This document shows positions 32,491-39,689 of a stretch of 54,199 nucleotides of DNA, piece after piece. Each line of letters opens with the position of its first letter. The first letter of the stretch is position 1. Source of the stretch: Nocardioides sp. (GTDB lineage Bacteria > Actinomycetota > Actinomycetes > Propionibacteriales > Nocardioidaceae); contig PBYI01000068.1 of assembly GCA_002729525.1 (NCBI GenBank), positions 1 through 54,199 on the forward strand, given 5' to 3'. Both the position numbers and the translations under genes were made by a program. The notes under the pieces are model-generated. The model saw nothing but the letters and a program-made list of their open reading frames with translations. It made no database searches and was not told the DNA's origin.

Positions 32491-33093
32491 TCAGCGGTGC
32501 GGGCCGGGCGCGTGCCAGCCGCGGCGTACGGCGAGCAGGCGCCAGCCGATCGTCAGTGCGGCGGCCGGGCCGGCGACGACGGCGTTCGCCAGGCCGAGCT
32601 CGGAGCCGAGGACCGCCACCGAGGCACCGGCGAGTGCGGGGATCGCGTAGAGCTCGCCGTCGGACAGCACCAGCGGTACCCGGTCGGCGAGCAGGTCGCG
32701 GACGACCCCTCCCCCGACGCCGGTGATGACGCCGATCAGCGCGGCCGGCAGCGGGCCGAGTCCGGCCTCGGTCGCCTTGAGCGCGCCGGAGACGCAGAAC
32801 AGCCCCAGTCCCGCGGCGTCGGCGGTCGTGATGAGCGGCTCGCGCCGCCCGACCGCGGGGTGCCAGCGGAACACGAGCAGGCCGACGACGATCGGGACCG
32901 CGAGGTACCACCAGTCGCGCAGCGACGCCGGCGGGACGTCACCGATGAGGACGTCGCGGATCAGCCCGCCGCCGAGTCCGGTCGCGGTCGCCAGGACCAC
33001 GACGCCGACGACGTCGAGCCGGTTGCGCACCGCCACCAGCGCACCCGACGCCGCGAACACCGCGACGCCGAGCAGGTCGAGGACGTAGAGCAC
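32491..33093 (-). CDS. TRIC/UPF0126-family membrane channel protein
   Basis: A 200-residue protein of the UPF0126/TRIC family. It shows the internal duplication with GLGGGLIRDVLIGDVPPASL in the first half and GVGGGVVRDLLADRVPLVLS in the second, and about seven hydrophobic segments. Prokaryotic TRIC proteins form trimeric monovalent-cation channels. GTG 33093 lies 6 nt after TACAGT, so it is probably leaderless. It is a single-gene unit next to repeat array 2. Confidence 0.92.
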   Translation of the reverse strand: MLYVLDLLGVAVFAASGALVAVRNRLDVVGVVVLATATGLGGGLIRDVLIGDVPPASLRDWWYLAVPIVVGLLVFRWHPAVGRREPLITTADAAGLGLFCVSGALKATEAGLGPLPAALIGVITGVGGGVVRDLLADRVPLVLSDGELYAIPALAGASVAVLGSELGLANAVVAGPAAALTIGWRLLAVRRGWHAPGPHR

Positions 33094-33099
33094 CCCAGG

Positions 33100-33105
33100 A
33101 CTGTA
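33100..33105 (-). promoter_or_regulatory. -10 box for leaderless TRIC gene
   Basis: TACAGT on the minus strand, 6 nt, then GTG 33093. Confidence 0.65.
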
Positions 33106-33130
33106 GGGCGCCGGTGGCCCCGGGGTCCGA

Positions 33131-33391
33131 TCAGCGCGTACGACGCTCGGCGCGCGCCTGCTGGCGGCTGCGGCGCTGCCGCCGGAGCCGGCGTACGAGC
33201 AGCGGGCGGGCGTCGAGCGCCTCGGGCCGCTCGATCAGCTCGCCGAGCGCCTTGTAGTAGTCGCCCAGGTCGAGCCCGAGCTGGTCGCGTACGGCGTGCT
33301 CCTTGGTGCCGCCGTGGCTCCACCAGCGCCGCTCGAAGTCGAGCAGCGCCCACTCGTGCTCGGACAGGCCGGCGGCGGTCGGGGAGGTCAC
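33131..33391 (-). CDS. DUF3263 domain protein
   Basis: An 86-residue soluble protein. LSEHEWALLDFERRWWSHGG, then KEHAVRDQLGLDLGDYYKAL, is the DUF3263 core, which looks like a small helical DNA-binding domain. The C-terminal third is very Arg-rich (LRRQRRSRQQARAERRTR), consistent with nucleic-acid binding; this is inference. The GTG start lies 8 nt after a TACGCT box. It is found beside a MoaD-like gene, as in other actinobacteria to my recollection. Confidence 0.8.
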   Translation of the reverse strand: MTSPTAAGLSEHEWALLDFERRWWSHGGTKEHAVRDQLGLDLGDYYKALGELIERPEALDARPLLVRRLRRQRRSRQQARAERRTR

Positions 33392-33399
33392 GACGGGCG

Positions 33400-33405
33400 A
33401 GCGTA
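33400..33405 (-). promoter_or_regulatory. -10 box for the DUF3263 gene
   Basis: TACGCT on the minus strand, 8 nt before GTG 33391. Confidence 0.5.
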
Positions 33406-33437
33406 GGCCCCTCGTGGTCGTCGCGCGGTGGCGGGCG

Positions 33438-33761
33438 TCACCCGCCCGCCATCGCGCCCACCACGAGATAGGGCTCGCGCCCCTCGGCGACCGCGTCGGG
33501 CAGCGGGTCGTCGGGGTCGGTGTGCGAGAGGTCCTCCTCGCAGGCGAAGAACCGGATGAACGCGCGGCGCCGGCGCTCGCCGCCGCGGTCGCGGATCGTG
33601 CCGACCAGCGCGGGGTGCCGCGCCTCGAGGGCATCGAGCACCGAGCGCTGCGTCACCGGGCCGTCGACGTCGAGCACCTGGGTGCGCTCGGCCAGGCCCA
33701 GGAGGGTGCAGAGCGGCACCGGGAGCCGGACCTGCACGGTGCTCACGCCTGCGCCGGTCAC
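33438..33761 (-). CDS. MoaD/ThiS-like ubiquitin-fold protein ending in Gly-Gly
   Basis: A 107-residue beta-grasp protein. VQVRLPVPLCTLLGLAERTQ begins the domain, SVLDALEARHPALVGTIRD is the usual helix, and the chain ends AMAGG. The terminal Gly-Gly is the adenylation and thiocarboxylate site of MoaD/ThiS sulfur carriers. No E1-like or cofactor gene is nearby, so its acceptor is unknown. GTG 33761 overlaps the stop of the BNR-repeat gene (GTGA), so the two are translationally coupled. Confidence 0.82.
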   Translation of the reverse strand: MTGAGVSTVQVRLPVPLCTLLGLAERTQVLDVDGPVTQRSVLDALEARHPALVGTIRDRGGERRRRAFIRFFACEEDLSHTDPDDPLPDAVAEGREPYLVVGAMAGG

Positions 33762-34873
33762 GGGAGCGTCTGGACCTCGACCGAGCACACGGCGGGCAGG
33801 CCGCGCACGATCGGGGCCCAGGTGTCGCCGGAGTCGTTGGAGGCGTAGACGTCGCCGCCGGTGGTGCCGACGTAGACGCCCGCCGACTCGTGGGTGTCGA
33901 CCGCCATCGCGTCGCGCAGCACGTCGACGTAGCAGTGCTCCTGCGGCAGCCCCTCGGTCAGCGGCTCCCACGTGTCGCCGCCGGTGCGGCTGCGGTAGAC
34001 GCGCAGCCGGCCGTCGGGCGGGTAGTGCAGGGAGTCGCTGGTGATCGGGACGACGTAGACCGTCTCGGGCTCGTGCGGGTGCACGTCGATGCAGAACCCG
34101 AAGTCGGTCGGCAGGTCGCCGGAGATCTCGTGCCAGGTGTCGCCGCCGTCCTTGCTGCGCATGACGTCCCAGTGCTTCTGCATGTAGAGGACGTCGGCGT
34201 CGGAGGAGCTGCGGGCGATCTTGTGGACGCAGTGGCCGACCTCGCGGTCCTCGTCGGGGATCTCGCCGGACCGCAGGCCGACGTTGATGGGCGTCCACGA
34301 CGCGCCGCCGTCGGAGGTGCGGAAGGCGCCGGCCGCGCTGATCGCGACGACCATCGAGTCGGGGTCGGTCGGGTGCTCGACGATGGTGTGCAGGCACATG
34401 CCGCCGGCCCCCGGCTGCCACAGCTCGGCGGTGCGGTGGTCGCGCAGGGCGGACAGCTCGGTCCAGGAGCGGCCGCCGTCGGTCGACCTGAACAGCGCGG
34501 CGTCCTCGATGCCGGCGTAGACGGTGTCGAGGTCGTGCCGGCTCGGCATCAGGTGCCAGACGCGGGTGAACGCCCAGTCGCGCAGGGTGCCGTCGTACCA
34601 CTGGTGCTGGCCGGGCTGGCTGGCGTAGGTGAAGTCGTTGTCGACGGTCTCCCAGGTGCGGCCGCCGTCGTCGGAGCGGTGCACGACCTGGCCGAACCAG
34701 CCGCTCGACTGCGAGGCGTAGAGGCGGTCGGGATCGAGCGGGGAGCCGTTGAGGTGGTAGATCTCCCAGCCCGCGAAGTGGGGTCCGTCGACCTGCCACT
34801 CCTCGCGTCGCTCGTCGGAGGTGAGGACGAACGCGCCCTTGCGCGTGCCCACCAGGACCCGGGTGCCTGCCAT
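33758..34873 (-). CDS. BNR/Asp-box beta-propeller protein (sialidase- or Ycf48-like fold)
   Basis: A 371-residue beta-propeller protein with repeated Asp-box motifs: RSDDGGRTWE, RSTDGGRSWT, RTSDGGASWT, RSKDGGDTWH, RSRTGGDTWE and ASNDSGDTWA. It opens MAGTRVLVGTRKGAFVLTSD with no signal peptide, so it is probably cytosolic. True sialidases also need an Arg triad that I cannot establish, so an enzymatic role is not claimed. ATG 34873 has a GAAGGAG site. It is coupled to the MoaD-like gene. Confidence 0.82.
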   Translation of the reverse strand: MAGTRVLVGTRKGAFVLTSDERREEWQVDGPHFAGWEIYHLNGSPLDPDRLYASQSSGWFGQVVHRSDDGGRTWETVDNDFTYASQPGQHQWYDGTLRDWAFTRVWHLMPSRHDLDTVYAGIEDAALFRSTDGGRSWTELSALRDHRTAELWQPGAGGMCLHTIVEHPTDPDSMVVAISAAGAFRTSDGGASWTPINVGLRSGEIPDEDREVGHCVHKIARSSSDADVLYMQKHWDVMRSKDGGDTWHEISGDLPTDFGFCIDVHPHEPETVYVVPITSDSLHYPPDGRLRVYRSRTGGDTWEPLTEGLPQEHCYVDVLRDAMAVDTHESAGVYVGTTGGDVYASNDSGDTWAPIVRGLPAVCSVEVQTLP

Positions 34874-34929
34874 GCCGTGCTCCTTCGCGTCGGTGTCTGG
34901 TGTCTACCGACCGGCGCCGACAGCGGAAC

Positions 34930-35634
34930 TCATCGCTGGTGGCGCGCCCGCCTCGCGACGTGCACCAGCGACGGCTCCGACTGGGGTCGGTAGCGCTCGC
35001 CGCGGGGCGTGCCGGCGTACCCGCCGGCCTCCGTGAGCAGCAGCGAGCCGGGCGCGTGGTCCCATACGCGGGGGCGCACGTAGAGGCCCACGTCGGCGGT
35101 GCCCTCGGCCAGGCGCGGGTAGTCGACGCCGCAGCAGGTGCCGGTCGCGCGGGGTGCTCGGCGTTCGGCCGGTCCGGGGAACAGCCGGGTCTCGCCGGAG
35201 GCGTCGACGCGCCAGGCGCCGGCGCCGCGCTCGGCGACGTACGACCGGGCGTGCTGCGGCTGGTGGATCCACGACCGCACCACCTGACCGCCCCGAACCT
35301 CGGCCACCATCACCGCGTGGTCGGGTGAGCCCTTCACGAACTGCCGGGTGCCGTCGACCGGGTCGACGGTGAACGCGTGGCCCGCCGTGCGGAAGCGGTG
35401 CAGCAGCGTCGGGTCGGCGGCGTACGCCTCCTCGCCGAGGACGAGCGCGCCCGGGTAGGCGTCGTGCAGCGCCGCGGTGAGCAGCACCTCGGCCTCCCGG
35501 TCGGCGACCGTCACCGGCGGCGCGGCCAGGCCCGACTTGTGGTCGACCTCGTGGGTCTCCAGGGCGTTGAAGCGCGGGGTGACCGAGGTGGCGGCGACGT
35601 GCCGGACGAGCGCGAGGATCTCGTCGGTGTGCAC
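34930..35634 (-). CDS. Inositol monophosphatase-family protein
   Basis: A 234-residue IMPase-fold phosphatase, the second in the window. Metal-site residues include Asp45 (TVADREAE), Glu68 and Glu69 (LGEEAYA), and Asp91 and Asp94 in FTVDPVDGTRQF. A later VWDHAPGSLLLTEAGG supplies the last Asp. Substrates could be inositol phosphates or 3'-phosphoadenosine compounds. GTG 35634 lies 7 nt after TACCGT; the other GTG, three codons upstream, overlaps that box, so the shorter start is preferred. Confidence 0.82.
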   Translation of the reverse strand: MHTDEILALVRHVAATSVTPRFNALETHEVDHKSGLAAPPVTVADREAEVLLTAALHDAYPGALVLGEEAYAADPTLLHRFRTAGHAFTVDPVDGTRQFVKGSPDHAVMVAEVRGGQVVRSWIHQPQHARSYVAERGAGAWRVDASGETRLFPGPAERRAPRATGTCCGVDYPRLAEGTADVGLYVRPRVWDHAPGSLLLTEAGGYAGTPRGERYRPQSEPSLVHVARRARHQR

Positions 35635-35641
35635 GGGTCGC

Positions 35642-35647
35642 ACGGTA
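35642..35647 (-). promoter_or_regulatory. -10 box for the leaderless IMPase-family gene
   Basis: TACCGT on the minus strand, 7 nt, then GTG 35634. Confidence 0.6.
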
Positions 35648-35670
35648 TCCGGCGCCGCCTGAGTGGGACC

Positions 35671-37038
35671 TCAGCCGAGGACGGTGCGCGACGACGCCTT
35701 GCTCTCCCGCTTGCGCGAGTAGGCACCCAGGTCGATCTTCAGCCCGGTGTGCTCGCCGACGTAGGTGACCGGCGAGGCGTCGTGGTCGTGGCCCTCCTCG
35801 ACGGCCTCGACGAGCGTGGCGACGAGACGCCCGGAGACGGGGGCGTTCTTGAAGGAGTTCCCGCTGGTGCCGATGGCGACGTAGAAGCCGGGGGCGTCGG
35901 TGCGGTCGTAGATCGCCTGCCAGTCGTCGGCGACGTCGTACACGCCGACGACACCGGTGGGGCGGTTGGGTACGCCGAGGTCCGGGAGCCGGCGGGCGGC
36001 GCGCATCATCTGCGCCTCGAACCGGGCGTTGGTGACGTGCGGGTCGGCCTGCGGGCCGTGCACGGCGTCGATGTCGGCGGTGGTGTCGAGCCACTCGAAC
36101 GGGTCGCACTCCGGCTCGGAGCCGCCGACGACCCAGACCCCGCCGGGACCGGGGCGCATGTAGGTGCCGAGGTCGAGGTCGAAGACGCCGGGCGGCAGCT
36201 CGGCGCCGGCGTCGGGCGCCCACGCGGTGGGGCGGGCGGCCTGGTGGACCTCCTGCTTGAGCGCGCGCAGGCCGATCGTGAACTCTTCCCCCACCCCGGC
36301 GAGCGCGTTGAACGCTCCCGACCACGGTCCGGCGGCGTTGACGACGACCGGGGCCTCGACGCGGCGGCCGTCGGCCAGGCCGAGCCGCCAGGTGCCTCCG
36401 ACGTGCTCGGCGGAGACCACCTCGGCGCGGTACGCCGTCCGCGCGCCGAGGCGGCGGGCCGCGGTGGCGAGGTTGTCGGCCGCGAGACGCGGGTCGTCCA
36501 TGAAGCCGGCGTCGGGCGTGTAGACGGCGCTGAGCCCGGCGGTGGCGTCCTCCCAGAAGGCGTCGTCGGTGACCGGCTTGTTGGGCCAGTAGGAGCCGCC
36601 GTCGACGTGCGGGAACCGCGCGAGCAGCGCGTCGTGGTCGAGGTCCTCGAACGGCACCCCGACGGCACGGAGCAGGTCGACGGTCTCCTCGCGCGGGACG
36701 GCCGGCACGTCGAGGTGCAGCATCCCGGTGCGGTGGAAGCGGCTGAGCGCCGGGCGCTCGTCGTACGGGACCTCGGCGAGGCCGAGGTGGTCCGACCACG
36801 CCTCCCAGCAGAACTTCGCCTCCCAGGCGGTCGCGACCGACTCGAACGTCGAGTACATGAACCGGACGACGGCGCTGGACGCACTGGTCGAGCCGTGGCC
36901 GGCGCCGGCCGCCTTGTCGAGCACGAGCACCGAGCGGCCGCCGCGGGTCAGCTCGAGGGCGATGGCGCTGCCGATGACGCCGGAGCCGACGACGACGGCG
37001 TCGGCGGTCAGCGCGGTGGGGGCGGTGGTGTCGCTCAC
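35671..37038 (-). CDS. FAD-dependent DAO-family oxidase (dimethylglycine/sarcosine oxidase-like)
   Basis: A 455-residue D-amino-acid-oxidase-superfamily flavoprotein. The dinucleotide motif VVVGSGVIGSAIALEL (15-30) binds FAD, and VGEHTGLKIDLGAYSRKRES lies at the end. IGTSGNSFKNAPVSG is the late FAD-contact region. In context with the Rieske oxygenase, its reductase and a DgcA-like enzyme, it probably oxidises an N-methyl glycine such as sarcosine or dimethylglycine. It is much shorter than the Arthrobacter dimethylglycine oxidase and has no folate-binding half. The GTG start has an AGGAG site. Two 16-bp palindromes lie upstream. Confidence 0.8.
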   Translation of the reverse strand: MSDTTAPTALTADAVVVGSGVIGSAIALELTRGGRSVLVLDKAAGAGHGSTSASSAVVRFMYSTFESVATAWEAKFCWEAWSDHLGLAEVPYDERPALSRFHRTGMLHLDVPAVPREETVDLLRAVGVPFEDLDHDALLARFPHVDGGSYWPNKPVTDDAFWEDATAGLSAVYTPDAGFMDDPRLAADNLATAARRLGARTAYRAEVVSAEHVGGTWRLGLADGRRVEAPVVVNAAGPWSGAFNALAGVGEEFTIGLRALKQEVHQAARPTAWAPDAGAELPPGVFDLDLGTYMRPGPGGVWVVGGSEPECDPFEWLDTTADIDAVHGPQADPHVTNARFEAQMMRAARRLPDLGVPNRPTGVVGVYDVADDWQAIYDRTDAPGFYVAIGTSGNSFKNAPVSGRLVATLVEAVEEGHDHDASPVTYVGEHTGLKIDLGAYSRKRESKASSRTVLG

Positions 37039-37125
37039 GGGGTTCTCCTGGTGCTGGGGCTGGTGGTGGTGCTCGTGTGTCTGGAGGATCTAGCGGGGCT
37101 GCAGGGCCGTCGTCCGGGCCGAGCC

Positions 37126-37173
37126 GTCGTACATGTACGACGCGTCGACGCCGAGCCGTCGTACATGTACGAC
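37126..37173. promoter_or_regulatory. Twin 16-bp palindromic operators
   Basis: GTCGTACATGTACGAC, a perfect palindrome, occurs at 37126-37141 and again at 37158-37173. The centres are 32 bp apart, about three helical turns, so both face the same side of the DNA. Each is preceded by GCCGA. They lie 88-135 bp upstream of the FAD oxidase start and just after the stop of the reductase gene. A dimeric regulator, perhaps GntR-like, probably binds here. Confidence 0.7.
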
Positions 37174-37180
37174 GGGTCGA

Positions 37181-38356
37181 TCAGGCGTCGACCACGATGT
37201 CGCCGTCGGGGACCGAGCAGCAGGGCAGGAAGCGGTCCTGGGCGATCTCGCGGGGGCGGATGCCGCCCTGGTGGCGCATGTCGACGCGGCCGGAGAGCAG
37301 GGTCGACTTGCAGGTGCCGCAGAGCCCGGAGGCGCACGACGACGGGAGACGTACGCCGGCCTGCCGGGCCGCGTCGAGCACGGTCGTGCCCGGCGCGCAG
37401 TGCACCTCGCGCCCGCTGCGGCCGAACCGCACGGTCGCCCCGGCAGCGCCCTCGACCGCCTCCGGAGCGACGGCCTCGGCGACCACGAAGCTCTCCTCGT
37501 GGCAGCGGGTGAGGTCGGCACCGAGCTCGGCGAGCATCGAGCGAACCGCGGCGCGGTAGCCGTCCGGTCCGCACAGCATCACCTCGCGCTGGGCCAGGTC
37601 CGGCACGGCGGCGGCGAGCACGGCGGAGGTGAGCATCCCGCGGTAGCCGGTCCAGGCGTGGCCGGCGCCGGGCTGGGCGGGTACGTCGTCCACGGTCCAC
37701 ACCAGGCGCAGGCCGGGGTGGGTGGCGGCGAGCGCCTCGAGCTCGGTGCGGCAGGGCAGGTCGTCGGGCGTGCGGGCGGAGTGGAGCACCACGACGTCGA
37801 GGCCGTCCGGGCCGGGGCCGAGCGACCCGAGCGCGGCCAGGTCGGCCATCGCGCGCACGGTCGACAGGGTCGGGGTGACGCCGCTGCCCGCCGACAGCAG
37901 CAGGTAGCGCCGCGCCGGGTGCTCGCTGACGGTGAAGTCGCCCATCGGTCCGCGCAGGTGGACCCGGCCGCCGCCCTCGAGCCGGTCGTGCAGCCACGGC
38001 GACATCCGGCCGCCCTCGACCCGCTTCACGGTCGTGGTGAGCAGGTGCGGACGGGTCGGGGGCGAGCTGATCGTGTAGCAGCGCTCGACGCTCTCGCCGC
38101 CGATCCCGGCGGTGAGGGTGACGTACTGGCCGGGGCGGAAGGCCAGCAGACCGCCGACGGGGCGGGTGACCGGCTCCCACACGAACGTCACCAGGTCGCG
38201 GGCCTCGACGATGCGCTGGCGCAGCACGACCTCGGTGTCGAGGTCGACCTCCTCGCCGAGCACGCCGGCACCGAAGGGACCGGCCGGCGAGTCGGGCACC
38301 CCGGGCACTCCGGGCACCAGGTGGAGCGCGGGTGCGCGGTCCGGGGCGAGGGTCAT
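37181..38356 (-). CDS. GbcB-like ferredoxin-NAD(P) reductase with C-terminal 2Fe-2S domain
   Basis: A 391-residue electron-transfer subunit for the adjacent Rieske oxygenase. After ~40 variable residues comes the FNR-type FAD motif RCYTISSPP, then the NAD(P) region YLLLSAGSGVTPTLSTVRAM and VMLCGPDGYRAAV. The plant-type 2Fe-2S domain (SCASGLCGTCKS and LPCCSVPDG) ends the protein. It passes electrons from NAD(P)H to the oxygenase. ATG 38356 overlaps the oxygenase stop by four bases, so it is translationally coupled to it. Confidence 0.88.
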   Translation of the reverse strand: MTLAPDRAPALHLVPGVPGVPDSPAGPFGAGVLGEEVDLDTEVVLRQRIVEARDLVTFVWEPVTRPVGGLLAFRPGQYVTLTAGIGGESVERCYTISSPPTRPHLLTTTVKRVEGGRMSPWLHDRLEGGGRVHLRGPMGDFTVSEHPARRYLLLSAGSGVTPTLSTVRAMADLAALGSLGPGPDGLDVVVLHSARTPDDLPCRTELEALAATHPGLRLVWTVDDVPAQPGAGHAWTGYRGMLTSAVLAAAVPDLAQREVMLCGPDGYRAAVRSMLAELGADLTRCHEESFVVAEAVAPEAVEGAAGATVRFGRSGREVHCAPGTTVLDAARQAGVRLPSSCASGLCGTCKSTLLSGRVDMRHQGGIRPREIAQDRFLPCCSVPDGDIVVDA

Positions 38357-39660
38357 CGGGCCGCCTCCTCGCGCACGCGGGCGGCGTACCAGGACACGAA
38401 CGCCTCCACCTGGTCCTCGGCCTCCGAGTAGGGCCCCGGCTCGTAGCCCGGGTCGGCGACGCCGGCCTGGGTGAGCTCGACGAACGCCGCGTCCTGCTCG
38501 TTGGTGGCGCGCCAGGTCGCGGTGAGCTCCTCGACGTCGTAGTCGACGCCCTCGGCGGCGTCGGCGTCGACGAGCCAGGTGGTGCGCACCAGCGTCGAGT
38601 CGTGGGTCAGCGGCAGGGCCGCGAAGGTCACCACGTGGTCGGCCATCGCGTGGAACCACGTGTTCGGCTGGAGGTGCAGTCCGAGCCGGCCGAGCTTGGC
38701 GTCGGTGAGGTCGCCGAGCAGGCGGCGTACGAGACGACCGCCGGTCTCCGAGAACGACTCCCCCAGCCCGTCGAGCGGCTCACGCTGCACGCGGAAGCCG
38801 ACCGGGCGGCGTACGAGGTCCTCGACGAGAGCGTGCGGCAGACCCATCGCGTCGCAGCGGTTGAGCAGGTCGGTCTCGGCGCGCAGGTAGCGGTCGTGGT
38901 CGGCGCGCAGCCGCTCGGGCACCTGGTGCTCGGCCAGCCCCCACGTCGGGAACAGCGAGCACAGCAGCTCGGGGTGCCCGTCGCAGTGGTAGCACTCGCG
39001 GTTGTTCTCCATGGTGAGCTTCCAGTTGCCGCGCTCGACGAGGTCGACCTGGGCTGCGACCTTGGTGCGGGCGATCGCGTGCGGCTCGAGGTACGGCGTG
39101 ACGACGTCCGCGACCGTGTCCAGGTCGTCGGGCGGCTCGGGCGCGAGGCACACGAACAGCAGTCCGGCCACGTCGCGCAGGTGCACCGTGCGCAGGCCCA
39201 GGCACGCCGGGTCGGCCTCGGGCGGCAGCTGCGGGGCGTGCAGCAGCGCGCCGTCGGTGCCGTAGGTCCAACGGTGGTAGCCGCAGACGATGTTGCCGAC
39301 CGAGCCGTGGCTCTCGGCCACCAGCCGGGCGCCTCGGTGGCGGCAGACGTTGCGGAAGGCCCGCACGTCACCGTCGTCGTCACGGAGCACCAGCACGGAC
39401 GCCGAGCCGAGGTCGACGGTGAGGTAGTCGCCGGGCTCGGGCACCTCGGCCACCGACCCGACGAACACCCACTGCCGCTGCCAGACCAGGCGCAGGTCGA
39501 CCTCGTGCAGCTCGGGGTCGGTGTAGCAGGCGCCGGGCAGGCCCCAGCCGGGTCGGCGCTCGTCGAGGAGGGCGAGCAGGCGGGCGGTGGGTGCCGTCAG
39601 GTCGGGTACGGCGGCCCCCGGCCGTGCGGGGCGCGCGGGCCGGGACGGGGCGAGCGTCAT
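38353..39660 (-). CDS. Rieske non-heme iron oxygenase, GbcA-like
   Basis: A 435-residue ring-hydroxylating-type oxygenase alpha subunit. The Rieske 2Fe-2S ligands are Cys106, His108, Cys126 and His129 (NVCRHRGARL and CGYHRWTYG). The mononuclear iron site is in MENNRECYHCDGHPE (His225 and His229). The sequence fits the GbcA group, which demethylates glycine betaine to dimethylglycine and formaldehyde; stachydrine or carnitine oxygenases are close alternatives. The DgcA-like neighbour favours glycine betaine. The ATG start is 29 nt after the DgcA-like gene. Confidence 0.85.
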   Translation of the reverse strand: MTLAPSRPARPARPGAAVPDLTAPTARLLALLDERRPGWGLPGACYTDPELHEVDLRLVWQRQWVFVGSVAEVPEPGDYLTVDLGSASVLVLRDDDGDVRAFRNVCRHRGARLVAESHGSVGNIVCGYHRWTYGTDGALLHAPQLPPEADPACLGLRTVHLRDVAGLLFVCLAPEPPDDLDTVADVVTPYLEPHAIARTKVAAQVDLVERGNWKLTMENNRECYHCDGHPELLCSLFPTWGLAEHQVPERLRADHDRYLRAETDLLNRCDAMGLPHALVEDLVRRPVGFRVQREPLDGLGESFSETGGRLVRRLLGDLTDAKLGRLGLHLQPNTWFHAMADHVVTFAALPLTHDSTLVRTTWLVDADAAEGVDYDVEELTATWRATNEQDAAFVELTQAGVADPGYEPGPYSEAEDQVEAFVSWYAARVREEAAR

Positions 39661-39689
39661 CGGGGCTCCTACTCAGAAGGTGACGCAGG

